Shown piece after piece: positions 25,805 to 34,396 of a DNA stretch of 41,151 bases. The first letter of the stretch is position 1, and each line of letters opens with the position of its first letter. Below the pieces are notes generated by a model. It was not told the origin of the DNA, made no database searches, and saw only the letters and a program-made list of their open reading frames with translations. This DNA comes from Desulfobulbus sp. GTDB lineage: Bacteria; Desulfobacterota; Desulfobulbia; Desulfobulbales; Desulfobulbaceae. The translations under genes and the position numbers were made by a program. Location of the stretch: NCBI GenBank assembly GCA_028684915.1, contig JAQUEZ010000037.1, positions 1-41,151 on the forward strand. Direction: 5' to 3'.

Positions 25805-27199
25805 ATGCACAAACAGTTAATTTGGGGAATTCTCCTTGCTGTGACCTTGAGTGGTTGCGCCGGAGCCAAGCGCGCACCCGAGTCGATCAGACAGGAACCG
25901 TCGCCTATGGGGAAAGCGTCGCAACACACACAACCCGTCGATTCCCCAAGAGCGGAGCAGGCCAAAGCAACGGTTCAGGAGATCACGGACGTGCTTACGC
26001 TTGACAAGGTCTTGGCGCAAACCCTGATGGGAAGCCCGGAGTTGGCCGCCATATCCTGGGACACGAGAATAGGCGAGGCAAGGACGCTGCAGGCAGGCCT
26101 GCTGCCCAATCCTGATCTCAGCTACAGTATGTCCGATTTTGGCGGCTCCGGAATGTACAGCGGCTTCGAGATTGCGTCCTCTTCAGTGCAGTTGGGACAA
26201 CTCATCGAATTGGGGGGCAAGCGCTCCAAACGCACGCATTTGGCAGCGGCGGAGAAAGAGTTGGCCGATTGGGATGTGGAGAGCAAGAAACTTGATGTCC
26301 TGGCCGACGCTAATAGAAATTTTCTCGATGTATTGACCGGGCAGGAAAAAGTCAAGCTGGCGGAAGAGTTGGTCCGGCTTGCCGCACGCGCTCGCGACAC
26401 CGTGTTGGAGCGGGTTCAGGCGGGCAAAATATCTCCGTTGGAAGGAACCAAGGCCGGGGTCGCACTCTCTGAAACCGGTATTCAACTCGCTCGCACCAAA
26501 AACGAACTCATTGCCGCACGCAACCGTCTGGCGACCAGCATGGGGCTCGGAGCCGTCACCTTTCAGCAGGTGAGCGGCAAGCTGGATACGCTCGCCCCCA
26601 TTCCTTCGCCCGAGGCGCTTAACGCCTACCTGGACCGCAACCCCGATATCGCCCGATGGGTCAAAGAAAAGGAGCAACGCGACGCCACACTGGCGGTGGA
26701 AAAGGCCAAGCAAATCCCTGATCTCACGGTGAGTGGCGGTATGCAATTCTACAACGACACGAACGATTCCGCCTTAATGGTCGGCGTCTCCATCCCCCTG
26801 CCGCTCTTTGATCGCAATCAGGGGAATATTGCCGAGGCCGAACACCGGCGGGCCAAGGTTCGCGAGGAATCTCGAACCTCCCGCGCGAAGGCCGCTTCCA
26901 CCTTGAGCGATGCCTATCAGATGCTGGCCTCCTCTCATGCCGAATCAAAAAGCCTGCAGAACGACATCGTTCCAGCGGCCCAAAAGGTTTTCGAGGATAC
27001 CAAGGAAGGTTTTCGGGAAGGCAAGTTCGATTTCCTGGAATTGCTGGATGCGCAGCGAACGCTGTTCATGGCCAAAGAGAGTTACATCACGTCGTTGTCC
27101 AACTATCACAAGGCGGTCGTGGATGTCGAACGGTTGATTGCGACCCCGCTGACTGAAGTGACCGAAGCGCGTCCACAAACGGAGAACAAACAATCATGA
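25805..27199 (+). CDS. Outer-membrane efflux lipoprotein (TolC/CzcC family)
   Basis: The 464-aa protein has a lipoprotein signal ending TLSGC (Cys18), then two OEP repeats (VLTLDKVLAQTLMGSPELAA; KEKEQRDATLAVEKAKQIPD) and the strand SALMVGVSIPLPLFDRNQGN characteristic of CzcC/CusC channels. It forms the outer-membrane part of the second tripartite pump. No clear Shine-Dalgarno precedes ATG 25805, so the start is the least certain part. The stop overlaps the adaptor start (ATGA). Confidence 0.9.
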   Translation: MHKQLIWGILLAVTLSGCAGAKRAPESIRQEPSPMGKASQHTQPVDSPRAEQAKATVQEITDVLTLDKVLAQTLMGSPELAAISWDTRIGEARTLQAGLLPNPDLSYSMSDFGGSGMYSGFEIASSSVQLGQLIELGGKRSKRTHLAAAEKELADWDVESKKLDVLADANRNFLDVLTGQEKVKLAEELVRLAARARDTVLERVQAGKISPLEGTKAGVALSETGIQLARTKNELIAARNRLATSMGLGAVTFQQVSGKLDTLAPIPSPEALNAYLDRNPDIARWVKEKEQRDATLAVEKAKQIPDLTVSGGMQFYNDTNDSALMVGVSIPLPLFDRNQGNIAEAEHRRAKVREESRTSRAKAASTLSDAYQMLASSHAESKSLQNDIVPAAQKVFEDTKEGFREGKFDFLELLDAQRTLFMAKESYITSLSNYHKAVVDVERLIATPLTEVTEARPQTENKQS

Positions 27200-28443
27200 A
27201 ACGAGCAACGTTGTTGATGGGCTTTGGGATCGGTCTGCTGTCCTGCTTTATGGCAGGAGCTATTTTTGATCTGCCGGGAACGCGCCCGGCCTACGCACAG
27301 GAAGCAGGTGAAAAGCCCGATTCCGCAGCTCTTCCGGCATCGCCGCATGCGGAGAAGGAGGGCGAGGAAGCAGAGGAGGATGTCATTCTCCTCTCCAAGG
27401 AAGAGCAGCAGCGGTTCGGCATCCAGGTGGCGCAAGCCGGTCCGGGAAAACTGCTCAACTATCTTGAATTGCAGGGGGAGGTGAGCATCAACAATGATCG
27501 TTTGGCGCACGTTGTGCCCAGGCTGTCTGGCGTGGTCCGCGAGGTGCGCAAAAGCGTTGGCGATGTTGTCCGCCAGGGCGAGATCCTTGCTGTCATCGAA
27601 AGCCGGGAGCTTGCCGATGTGCAAGCGGAGTATCTTGCGGCCATCGAAAAATTAGCCCTGGCCCAGGCGAAGTATGTTCGGGAAGAGCGGCTCTGGCAAA
27701 AGAAAATATCGGCAGAACAGGATTATCTCGACGCCAAGCAAGCGGTTGCCGAATCCAACATCGCCACGCGTGCGGCCAGGCAAAAATTGCACTCGCTCGG
27801 TCTAGCGGAGGAGTATATCCGCCTGCTTCCCAAACGCCAGGCCGGCGCATCCTACACCAGGTTCGAGATCGTCGCCCCGTTCGACGGTTCGATCATCGAG
27901 AAGCACATCACTTTGGGAGAGACCCTGAAAGAGGACACGGATGCGTTCATGATTGCTGATCTGAGCACACTCTGGGTCAATTTCAACATCTACCCCAAGG
28001 ATTTGCAGCATATCCGTCAAGGACAGGAAATCTTCATCGCCACAGGGCAGGACACACCCGATGTCGAAAACACCATCGCCTACATTGCGCCGGTGGTGAA
28101 AGAGGAAACCCGGACTGCCTTGGCGCGGGTGATCCTGCCCAATCCGGCAGGACTGTGGCGAGCAGGGATGTTCGTCACCGCCCGTGTGGTGGTTGGCGAA
28201 GGCGAGGAGGCTGCGTTGGTCGTTCCGAAAACAGCGCTCCAGACCGTGGAAGAGAAGACCATGGTTTTCGTCGCCACTCCGCAAGGTTTCGAGGCTGAGC
28301 CGGTGCAAGTCGGGCGATCCAATGCGACCCATGTGGAAATCACCTCCGGTCTTTCCGCAGGGGCGACCTATGCGCTCACCGGCACCTTCACCCTCAAGGC
28401 GCAGCTTTCAAAAAGCGCTTTTGGCGACGGACACGGTCATTGA
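27196..28443 (+). CDS. RND efflux periplasmic adaptor, CzcB-like
   Basis: The 415-aa adaptor begins at an ATGA overlap. A signal segment runs to about residue 35 (AYAQ), then an acidic linker (EKEGEEAEEDV). Barrel-sandwich, hairpin and beta-barrel regions follow: VPRLSGVVREVRKSVGDVV, YTRFEIVAPFDGSIIEKHI, LSTLWVNFNIYPKDLQHI. The C-terminus ends GDGHGH, a short His tail. It lacks the N-terminal HMBD seen in the first adaptor, which fits a different metal range (divalent cations rather than copper or silver), though this is not decisive. Confidence 0.9.
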   Translation: MKRATLLMGFGIGLLSCFMAGAIFDLPGTRPAYAQEAGEKPDSAALPASPHAEKEGEEAEEDVILLSKEEQQRFGIQVAQAGPGKLLNYLELQGEVSINNDRLAHVVPRLSGVVREVRKSVGDVVRQGEILAVIESRELADVQAEYLAAIEKLALAQAKYVREERLWQKKISAEQDYLDAKQAVAESNIATRAARQKLHSLGLAEEYIRLLPKRQAGASYTRFEIVAPFDGSIIEKHITLGETLKEDTDAFMIADLSTLWVNFNIYPKDLQHIRQGQEIFIATGQDTPDVENTIAYIAPVVKEETRTALARVILPNPAGLWRAGMFVTARVVVGEGEEAALVVPKTALQTVEEKTMVFVATPQGFEAEPVQVGRSNATHVEITSGLSAGATYALTGTFTLKAQLSKSAFGDGHGH

Positions 28444-28455
28444 GGAGAACCGACC

Positions 28456-31400
28456 ATGAACAGAATCTTTCAATTTGTACTCCTCAACAGGCTGCTGGTG
28501 TGCGTGCTCGGCTTGCTCGTCCTGGCGGCCGGATCTTTGAGCTACCAACGCTTGCCGGTGGATGCTTTTCCCGATGTCACACCCGTGCTGGTGCAGGTCT
28601 TTGCGGAAACCGAAGGCTTGGCGCCCGAAGAAGTGGAAAAGTATGTCACATATCCGGTGGAAGTCGCCATGAACGGTCTTCCCAACCTGCGCGAGATCCG
28701 TTCGGTGTCGAACTTCGGTCTGTCGGTGACTAACATCTACTTCAAGGACGGCACCGATATCTATTTTGCCCGGCAACTGGTTGGTGAGAGGTTGCAGGTC
28801 GCCAAGGAAGAGATTCCCGATGGATTCGGCGATCCGGAAATGGGGCCAATTTCCACAGGCCTCGGTCAGATTCTTTTTTATTTTGTTGAAGACGAGACTG
28901 GTAAGCGCACTCCCCAGGAGCTTCGAGAAATTCAGGACTGGCTGATTAAATTCAATCTCCAAACAGTTCCCGGCATCACGGAGGTGCTCTCCCTCGGTGG
29001 CGAGGTCAAACAGTATCAGATCAAGATACGTCCGGCTGAACTACTCCGCTACAAGCTCTCCCTTGGCGAAGTGATCACCGCTATCAAGACCAACAACTCA
29101 AACGTGGGGGCTCAATACATTGTAAAGAATGCGGAGCAGTACTTGGTGCGATCCGTGGGGCTGGCCAATGACATAGCCGACCTCAAGGATATAGTGCTTA
29201 AGACGGCGGATGGTACTCCTGTTTACCTGCATCAGGTTGCCGATGTGGAAATAGGCGGGGAACTGCGCCAAGGTCTCTCCACAAGGGACGGCAAGGGTGA
29301 GGCGGTGGTTGGCATGGTGCTGAAGCTTATCGGGACCAACACCTCCGAGGTTATCGAGAAAACCAAACAGCGCCTTGTGGAGATCAACAAGGTGCTCCCC
29401 CCAGGAATTAAAGTTGTCCCCTATTATGATCAAGCCACTTTGGTGGCCAAGTGTATTAAAACCGTTACCGACGCTCTTTTGGAGGGCGTCGTTTTGGTAA
29501 CCTTGATCATCCTTTTGTTTCTCGGTGGTATTCGTCCCAGTCTGGTGGTGACACTCTCCATACCGTTCTCCATTCTTTTCACGTTTATCTTGATGTATTT
29601 GTTCGGGATATCCGCCAACCTCATGTCCATGGGCGGGCTTGCTATCGCGATCGGGATGCTGGTGGATGGAACGATCGTCATGGTGGAAAATGTGGATCGT
29701 ATGTTGCGAGAAGCAGATCCTTCAGAATCACGTTTGCACATTGTGATGCGAGCCTGTTCTGAAGTCGGTCGTCCTATCTTTTTCTCGATCCTTATCATCA
29801 TCATCGTCTTTTTGCCCCTGTTTACCCTGCAAGGAGTGGAGGGTAAAACATTTCGGCCGCTGGCCACCACGCTGGCAATCGCTATGTTGGGTTCCCTTAT
29901 TTTTGCTCTTTTTCTCGCCCCTGTCGCTGCCCATATCCTTATGCGGCGCCCCAAAAGCAGCAAGACTTTCGGAGAAACTCACGAACCGATCATCATTCGC
30001 TATTGTCTCAAAGTATATGAGCCCATGGTGCATTTTTTTGTAAGGCGGCGTCGCCTGGCTGTAGCTTTGGCTGTGGGTATTCTTGTCATCGGTGCGCTGA
30101 TTTTCCCACGCTTAGGCTCCGAGTTCGTTCCTCGACTCAACGAAGGAGATCTCTTGGTGCGGGCTACCATGGCCCCATCAATATCACTTGAGGAAGCGCG
30201 TGACACCATGACTCGGTTTGAAAACCAGCTTATGGAAAAATTTCCTGAAGTGGTGCGTATCGTGACGCGGGTTGGCCGTGGTGAGGTCGGGGCTCATGCT
30301 GACCCAGTTAATAGCGCCGAAGCTTTTGTGGGGTTGAAGCCCCAAAAAGAGTGGGTGACCGCCAAAAATCCGGATGATTTATACGCCGAGATGAGCGAGG
30401 CCTTTGAAAATTTCCCCGGCGTGCAATTCAACTTTACCCAACCCATTGCTGCCGCTGTCGATGAACTCCTGACGGGCACCAAGGCTGAGCTGGCTATAAA
30501 AATATTTGGACCTGATGCGGAAGTGCTCAAGGAAAAAGCGGCGGAAGTGGAAAAAGTTATCAGGACGGTGAAAGGCGCCGCTGATGTGCAAAAGGACCAA
30601 ACCACCGGAACGCCTCAGGTGCGAATCTCAATGAAACATCAAGCCTTGGCCCGCTACGGTGTAAACGTGGCAGATGTGCAGGAGGTAATTCGCACAGCGG
30701 TGGGCGGGGAAAAGGCAGGGCAGATATTCGAGGATATCCGGCGATTCGATATTCTTGTTTGGTATGAACCCAAAAGCAGGGACAGCGTGGATGCCATTCG
30801 GCGCATAGTGGTGAAATCATCTACCGGTCTTAACATCCCCTTGGCAGAACTAGCCGATATCGAAGAAATTGTTGGACCACGTCAGGTGACACGCGAGAAC
30901 AATCAACGATTCATAACCGTGCAATGTAACGTGCGTGGTCGGGATATGGGGTCATTTGTCCAGGATGCTCAAGCGGCCATTGAGACTCAGGTAAAATTTC
31001 CCCCAGGTTACATTACCAGTTGGGGAGGGCAATTCGAGTTGCAACAGGAGGCCAACAAACGTCTGGCTGTGGTGGTCCCTGTCACTATTTTCATTGTTTC
31101 GCTCTTATTATTCAGCAGTTTTAATTCCCTGAAAAACACGGCTCTCATCCTTCTTAATATCCCCTTGGGTTTGGTGGGAGGGGTTGCCGGGTTATGGGTG
31201 TCTGGCCAGAATTTATCCGTCCCGGCATCTGTCGGTTTTATTGCCCTCTTTGGTATCGTGTTGGCCAATGGCATGGTCCTCGTCACTTACCTGAACCAAC
31301 TGGTAAAAGACGGCGTCCCCATTGATGAAGCCTCCGTGAGAGGAGCCTGTCTACGGTTGCGCCCGGTGCTGATGACCGCACTCTGTGCCAGCCTCGGCCT

Positions 31401-31587
31401 CATTCCCCTGCTCTTTTCGTCTGGTACAGGGAGCGAAGTGCAACGGCCGTTAGCAACGGTGGTGATCGGCGGGTTGGTTACCTCAACTTTACTGACCCTC
31501 CTGGTGATTCCGGCAATATACAAGTGGTTTGCGGTCACCGTGGAGCGGGAAACGCCCGTTGCCGCAAGCAAGCTGCAAATAAAATGA
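28456..31587 (+). CDS. RND heavy-metal efflux pump, CzcA/HME family
   Basis: The 1043-aa pump has the family N-terminus (LLVCVLGLLVLAAGSLSYQ; VDAFPDVTPVLVQV), the TM4 segment AIAIGMLVDGTIVMVENVDR with its conserved Asp and Glu, and the C-terminal GIVLANGMVLVTYLNQLVKDG. The TM4 sequence differs from both the CusA-like pump at 15970 (GAMIDAAIIMIENAH) and classical CzcA, so the substrate is uncertain. It starts 12 bp after the adaptor. A PII-like gene follows 20 bp after its stop. Confidence 0.92.
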   Translation: MNRIFQFVLLNRLLVCVLGLLVLAAGSLSYQRLPVDAFPDVTPVLVQVFAETEGLAPEEVEKYVTYPVEVAMNGLPNLREIRSVSNFGLSVTNIYFKDGTDIYFARQLVGERLQVAKEEIPDGFGDPEMGPISTGLGQILFYFVEDETGKRTPQELREIQDWLIKFNLQTVPGITEVLSLGGEVKQYQIKIRPAELLRYKLSLGEVITAIKTNNSNVGAQYIVKNAEQYLVRSVGLANDIADLKDIVLKTADGTPVYLHQVADVEIGGELRQGLSTRDGKGEAVVGMVLKLIGTNTSEVIEKTKQRLVEINKVLPPGIKVVPYYDQATLVAKCIKTVTDALLEGVVLVTLIILLFLGGIRPSLVVTLSIPFSILFTFILMYLFGISANLMSMGGLAIAIGMLVDGTIVMVENVDRMLREADPSESRLHIVMRACSEVGRPIFFSILIIIIVFLPLFTLQGVEGKTFRPLATTLAIAMLGSLIFALFLAPVAAHILMRRPKSSKTFGETHEPIIIRYCLKVYEPMVHFFVRRRRLAVALAVGILVIGALIFPRLGSEFVPRLNEGDLLVRATMAPSISLEEARDTMTRFENQLMEKFPEVVRIVTRVGRGEVGAHADPVNSAEAFVGLKPQKEWVTAKNPDDLYAEMSEAFENFPGVQFNFTQPIAAAVDELLTGTKAELAIKIFGPDAEVLKEKAAEVEKVIRTVKGAADVQKDQTTGTPQVRISMKHQALARYGVNVADVQEVIRTAVGGEKAGQIFEDIRRFDILVWYEPKSRDSVDAIRRIVVKSSTGLNIPLAELADIEEIVGPRQVTRENNQRFITVQCNVRGRDMGSFVQDAQAAIETQVKFPPGYITSWGGQFELQQEANKRLAVVVPVTIFIVSLLLFSSFNSLKNTALILLNIPLGLVGGVAGLWVSGQNLSVPASVGFIALFGIVLANGMVLVTYLNQLVKDGVPIDEASVRGACLRLRPVLMTALCASLGLIPLLFSSGTGSEVQRPLATVVIGGLVTSTLLTLLVIPAIYKWFAVTVERETPVAASKLQIK

Positions 31588-31607
31588 ATGGGCTGCGAGG
31601 ACCTGTC

Positions 31608-31949
31608 ATGAAAGAAATTAAAGCATATATCAAACGGCACAAACTTGGCGAGGTGACGCTCGCGTTACAAAAGATTGATGGGCTGACTGGTTTGAGCGTC
31701 TCTGACATCTATGGATTCGGTCGGGGCCGAGTGCGAAACGAGCCGGAAAAAATAACCGAAGATATGGTGGATTTCCTCCCGCAGGTGAAAATCGAGCTGA
31801 TCTGCCACGACGTATTGGTTGAGGCGATTATAGCAACCATAGAGCGAGCGGCGCGAACAGGATTGCGCGGCGACGGCAAGATCTATGTGTCACCGGTCGA
31901 TGATGCCATCCGAATCAGTACCGGAGAGCGCGGCGAGTCGGCTGCATGA
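31608..31949 (+). CDS. PII-like protein linked to the RND pump
   Basis: The 113-aa product reads as a GlnB-type ferredoxin fold: MKEIKAYIKRHKLGEVTLAL strand-helix, GLTGLSVSDIYGFGRGR in place of the canonical T-loop start, VDFLPQVKIELICHDVLVEA, IIATIERAARTG, then GDGKIYVSPVDDAIRISTGE, the C-terminal PII motif. The T-loop is shortened and lacks the uridylylated Tyr context. PII paralogues adjacent to CzcA-type pumps form a known group (described in the literature as PII-NG); it may sense a nucleotide or metal and regulate the pump. GAGG stands 7 nt before ATG 31608; ATG 31584 is an alternative overlapping the pump stop. Confidence 0.85.
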   Translation: MKEIKAYIKRHKLGEVTLALQKIDGLTGLSVSDIYGFGRGRVRNEPEKITEDMVDFLPQVKIELICHDVLVEAIIATIERAARTGLRGDGKIYVSPVDDAIRISTGERGESAA

Positions 31950-32495
31950 ATGCTGTCAACCAAAATGACACACATGAAAAAAATAATCTTGTGCAATACG
32001 GCGCCTGTATCACACAGGCATACTTCCAGGCAAGCACTCGACAAGCATTTTTTTTACAAAACAAAAAATTGTAAAAAAAAGACGAATACAACAAGTTTAT
32101 TCGACTGCTTTATTGCCGACAATGAAAACTTGATAGGGGAAAGAATTCATGATCGTGCCCATTTAAATGAACTCTGCAATGTTTTTGATATATCAGAGAT
32201 TGTTGTCAAAATTACAAACGGTGGCATCTGTCGCAGTGGATGGTTGCATGACGTCAGCTCTGGTGGTGCAGCTATTCGAGTCTCACCTTTTTCATCCAGT
32301 AGTGTTGATTTTTATTTGACGTTTTTTCTTGGAACGCGACTCATTAGCACGCATGCGACGGTAAAACACGTGCATGCGATAGGAGGAATGCATATCATTG
32401 GATTTGTGTTTGTCGATATTGCTGATAACTGTAAAGAATATTTGCAAGGAAGTGTATATATCACAAAATTGCTTCACGAAAAGAACATGATATAA
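31950..32495 (+). CDS. PilZ-domain-like protein
   Basis: The 181-aa product has a poorly conserved N-terminus rich in Lys and Asn, then a segment matching the PilZ pattern: RSGWLHDVSSGGAAIRVSP (D-x-S-x-x-G), beta strands FYLTFFLGTRLISTHATVKH, and MHIIGFVFVDIADNCKEYL. PilZ domains bind cyclic di-GMP; the upstream RxxxR arginines are not obvious, so binding is uncertain. The coding sequence is markedly AT-rich beside GC-richer pump genes, suggesting separate acquisition. The start at 31950 directly follows the PII stop but has no clear ribosome-binding site; ATG 31965 or 31974 are alternatives. Confidence 0.6.
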   Translation: MLSTKMTHMKKIILCNTAPVSHRHTSRQALDKHFFYKTKNCKKKTNTTSLFDCFIADNENLIGERIHDRAHLNELCNVFDISEIVVKITNGGICRSGWLHDVSSGGAAIRVSPFSSSSVDFYLTFFLGTRLISTHATVKHVHAIGGMHIIGFVFVDIADNCKEYLQGSVYITKLLHEKNMI

Positions 32496-32563
32496 TTGAT
32501 CAATTAGTTAGTTTTTAAACAACAGCAACTCATCAAAAAAACCAATAAGTCATGAGGTGATAC

Positions 32564-32989
32564 ATGAATCGTCCAAACTCAATAAAAAATGCAGCTGTTT
32601 TTGCCGCATGTCTGTTCTGCTTTGCCGCTGCATCACAAGTGTCAGCTGAACAAAACGAACAAGAGGCCATTGCCGTGAAGGTTCAATCTGGAAAAATCGA
32701 TACGCGTATTGCCAACACATCCGCCAGGCAAGAAGGGGATAGTGTGGTCATTGAAGGAGTGGTGCGGCGAACTAAGGAAACGAAAGGCCCGCTGCCGGTT
32801 GGGTGCGTTGACGTCAGCATCCGCGACGGTCAAGGGAAGACTATTGAACAGACATTTTCCCCAATAGCATCGACAGGAGCGTATAGAGCCGGAGCCGTTG
32901 AAAATCATTTCACCACGCGCATCCCGACGCTGGTTTCCCAAGGCAGTTACGTGGATGTGCAATATCACAACGGATCGCATCGCGGGTAA
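32564..32989 (+). CDS. Small secreted protein, paralogue of 2542 and 33068
   Basis: The 141-aa product has a Sec signal peptide (cut near VSA, residue 28) without a lipobox. The mature part carries the family blocks: SVVIEGVVRRTKE, VGCVDVSIRDGQGKTIEQTF, and HFTTRIPTLVSQGSYVDVQ followed by YHNGSH at the end. It is closest to the next gene. The domain looks all-beta. GAGGTGATAC precedes the ATG. The function is unknown; secretion and position in the metal island suggest an envelope role. Confidence 0.75.
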   Translation: MNRPNSIKNAAVFAACLFCFAAASQVSAEQNEQEAIAVKVQSGKIDTRIANTSARQEGDSVVIEGVVRRTKETKGPLPVGCVDVSIRDGQGKTIEQTFSPIASTGAYRAGAVENHFTTRIPTLVSQGSYVDVQYHNGSHRG

Positions 32990-33067
32990 TACATGCATTC
33001 TTACTCCGTTGAGGAGCCCATTGGGCCTCCTGGCCTTTCCGCAACCACAAGAGCATGAGGCAACACT

Positions 33068-33490
33068 ATGAATCAGATGAAATTTTTTTATACGACTGTT
33101 TCCGCAACGGTAATTTTGCTGTCCATGACAGCCTGCTCCGTTGCGTCAAAAAAACCTTTGAACGCCGATGAATTGGCTGTGGATATCCTCTCGAATTCCG
33201 ATGTGCAGATCACTCAAGTTGTGGCCAAGCAAAACGAGAACAGCATCTTGGTCGATGGCCAGGTGCGGCGAAAAGTCGCTGGTGGCCGAGGAGTTATCAA
33301 AGGACATGTCGATGTGACGCTGAAAAACCGTGAAGGCCAGCCCATTCGCCAGGTGGTCGCGGAGTGCGCCCCTCGCATCATTCCCAGTCGTGGCACGCTG
33401 ACCTCCTCATTCAACGCCCAAATTCCCCTAATCGCTCCCCAGGACAGCCTGGTCAGCCTGCGGTTTCACAACGGGCCTCATGACGGCTGA
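33068..33490 (+). CDS. Small lipoprotein, paralogue of 2542 and 32564
   Basis: The 140-aa product has a lipobox SMTAC (Cys23) and the same blocks as its neighbour: SILVDGQVRRKVAGG, KGHVDVTLKNREGQPIRQ, SFNAQIPLIAPQDSLVSLR and a final FHNGPHDG. Together with 32564 (79 bp upstream) it is a diverged tandem pair; the third member is at 2542. No database family name comes to mind. The conserved terminal H-N-G-x-H is a possible metal or interaction site. Confidence 0.75.
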   Translation: MNQMKFFYTTVSATVILLSMTACSVASKKPLNADELAVDILSNSDVQITQVVAKQNENSILVDGQVRRKVAGGRGVIKGHVDVTLKNREGQPIRQVVAECAPRIIPSRGTLTSSFNAQIPLIAPQDSLVSLRFHNGPHDG

Positions 33491-33671
33491 TATCTGAGAT
33501 CAAGGCCGGGGGAGCGGTGGCTCGAACAGTCCAGGGAGGTCGTCTTGATCAACAATTGGGTGCAGCTGTTACGGGCAATTGAGTGTTTGAAATTTGTTAT
33601 GCAGTCCGAAATTCCAACGGTCCAGTGACTATATAGCACTTGCCATAATACAATTATACGAAACGTTATCC

Positions 33672-34280
33672 ATGACACATTTGCGAGAATATTGGGGCTC
33701 CAAAGGGACCTCTTTTGAATGGGCCATCAGATTGCGGCACCCTGTTTCCCTTGCCGTAATCTTGGCCTGCACAATCCTGCAACTGGCCACGCCCCCCTCT
33801 TGGCCCAAGGAAAGTGTGACCGACCACCTGGCGGATCTTGTTGGGTTCACCTTAGTCGTGATCGCCGTTTTGGGCCGTATTTGGTGCAGCGTTTATATCA
33901 GCGGCTACAAGGAGGACCGGATTGTTGACGAAGGACCATATGCCATCGTGCGCAATCCGCTTTATGTCTTCAGTTGCATCGGTGTAATCGGTCTGGGCCT
34001 GGCTTCGAATCACCTGTTGATTCTCATTGTTATTGCCGGCGCCTTTCTTCTCTATTACCCTCTGGTGGTGCTGGCCGAGGAACACAACTTGTCTCGTAAA
34101 TTCGGCCAGACCTACGAGGAATACACGCGTCAGGTGCCTCGATTCATCCCTCGTCGGTTCCGGATAATTGAGCCCGATCCATATCCGGTGCGACCACGGC
34201 ACGTCAGGCGGGCACTCCAAGAGATCGCCTGGTTTTTCTGGGCCTATCTCTCGCTGCAACTGCTCACCCACATCCAGTAG
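33672..34280 (+). CDS. Isoprenylcysteine-methyltransferase-family membrane protein, CzcN-like
   Basis: The 202-aa product (start ATG 33672; the frame extends to a TTG at 33594) has several membrane helices and the family motif GPYAIVRNPLYVFSCIGVIG, then AEEHNLSRKFGQTYEEYTRQ and VPRFIPR. These are the SAM-binding hallmarks of the ICMT/PEMT methyltransferase family. CzcN of cobalt-zinc-cadmium resistance belongs to this family and is also linked to efflux genes, but its reaction is not established. It lies just upstream of a Zn/Cd-type ATPase. Confidence 0.85.
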   Translation: MTHLREYWGSKGTSFEWAIRLRHPVSLAVILACTILQLATPPSWPKESVTDHLADLVGFTLVVIAVLGRIWCSVYISGYKEDRIVDEGPYAIVRNPLYVFSCIGVIGLGLASNHLLILIVIAGAFLLYYPLVVLAEEHNLSRKFGQTYEEYTRQVPRFIPRRFRIIEPDPYPVRPRHVRRALQEIAWFFWAYLSLQLLTHIQ

Positions 34281-34396
34281 GACGGTGCGCGCAACCGGCG
34301 TCGAACCTTCCGGCGCTATGCGCGCATTATCGCCTGGCCAACAAATAGGTTGATGCCTATTCTTTATTGATAAATTGCTCACTCCAGGAGGCAGGT

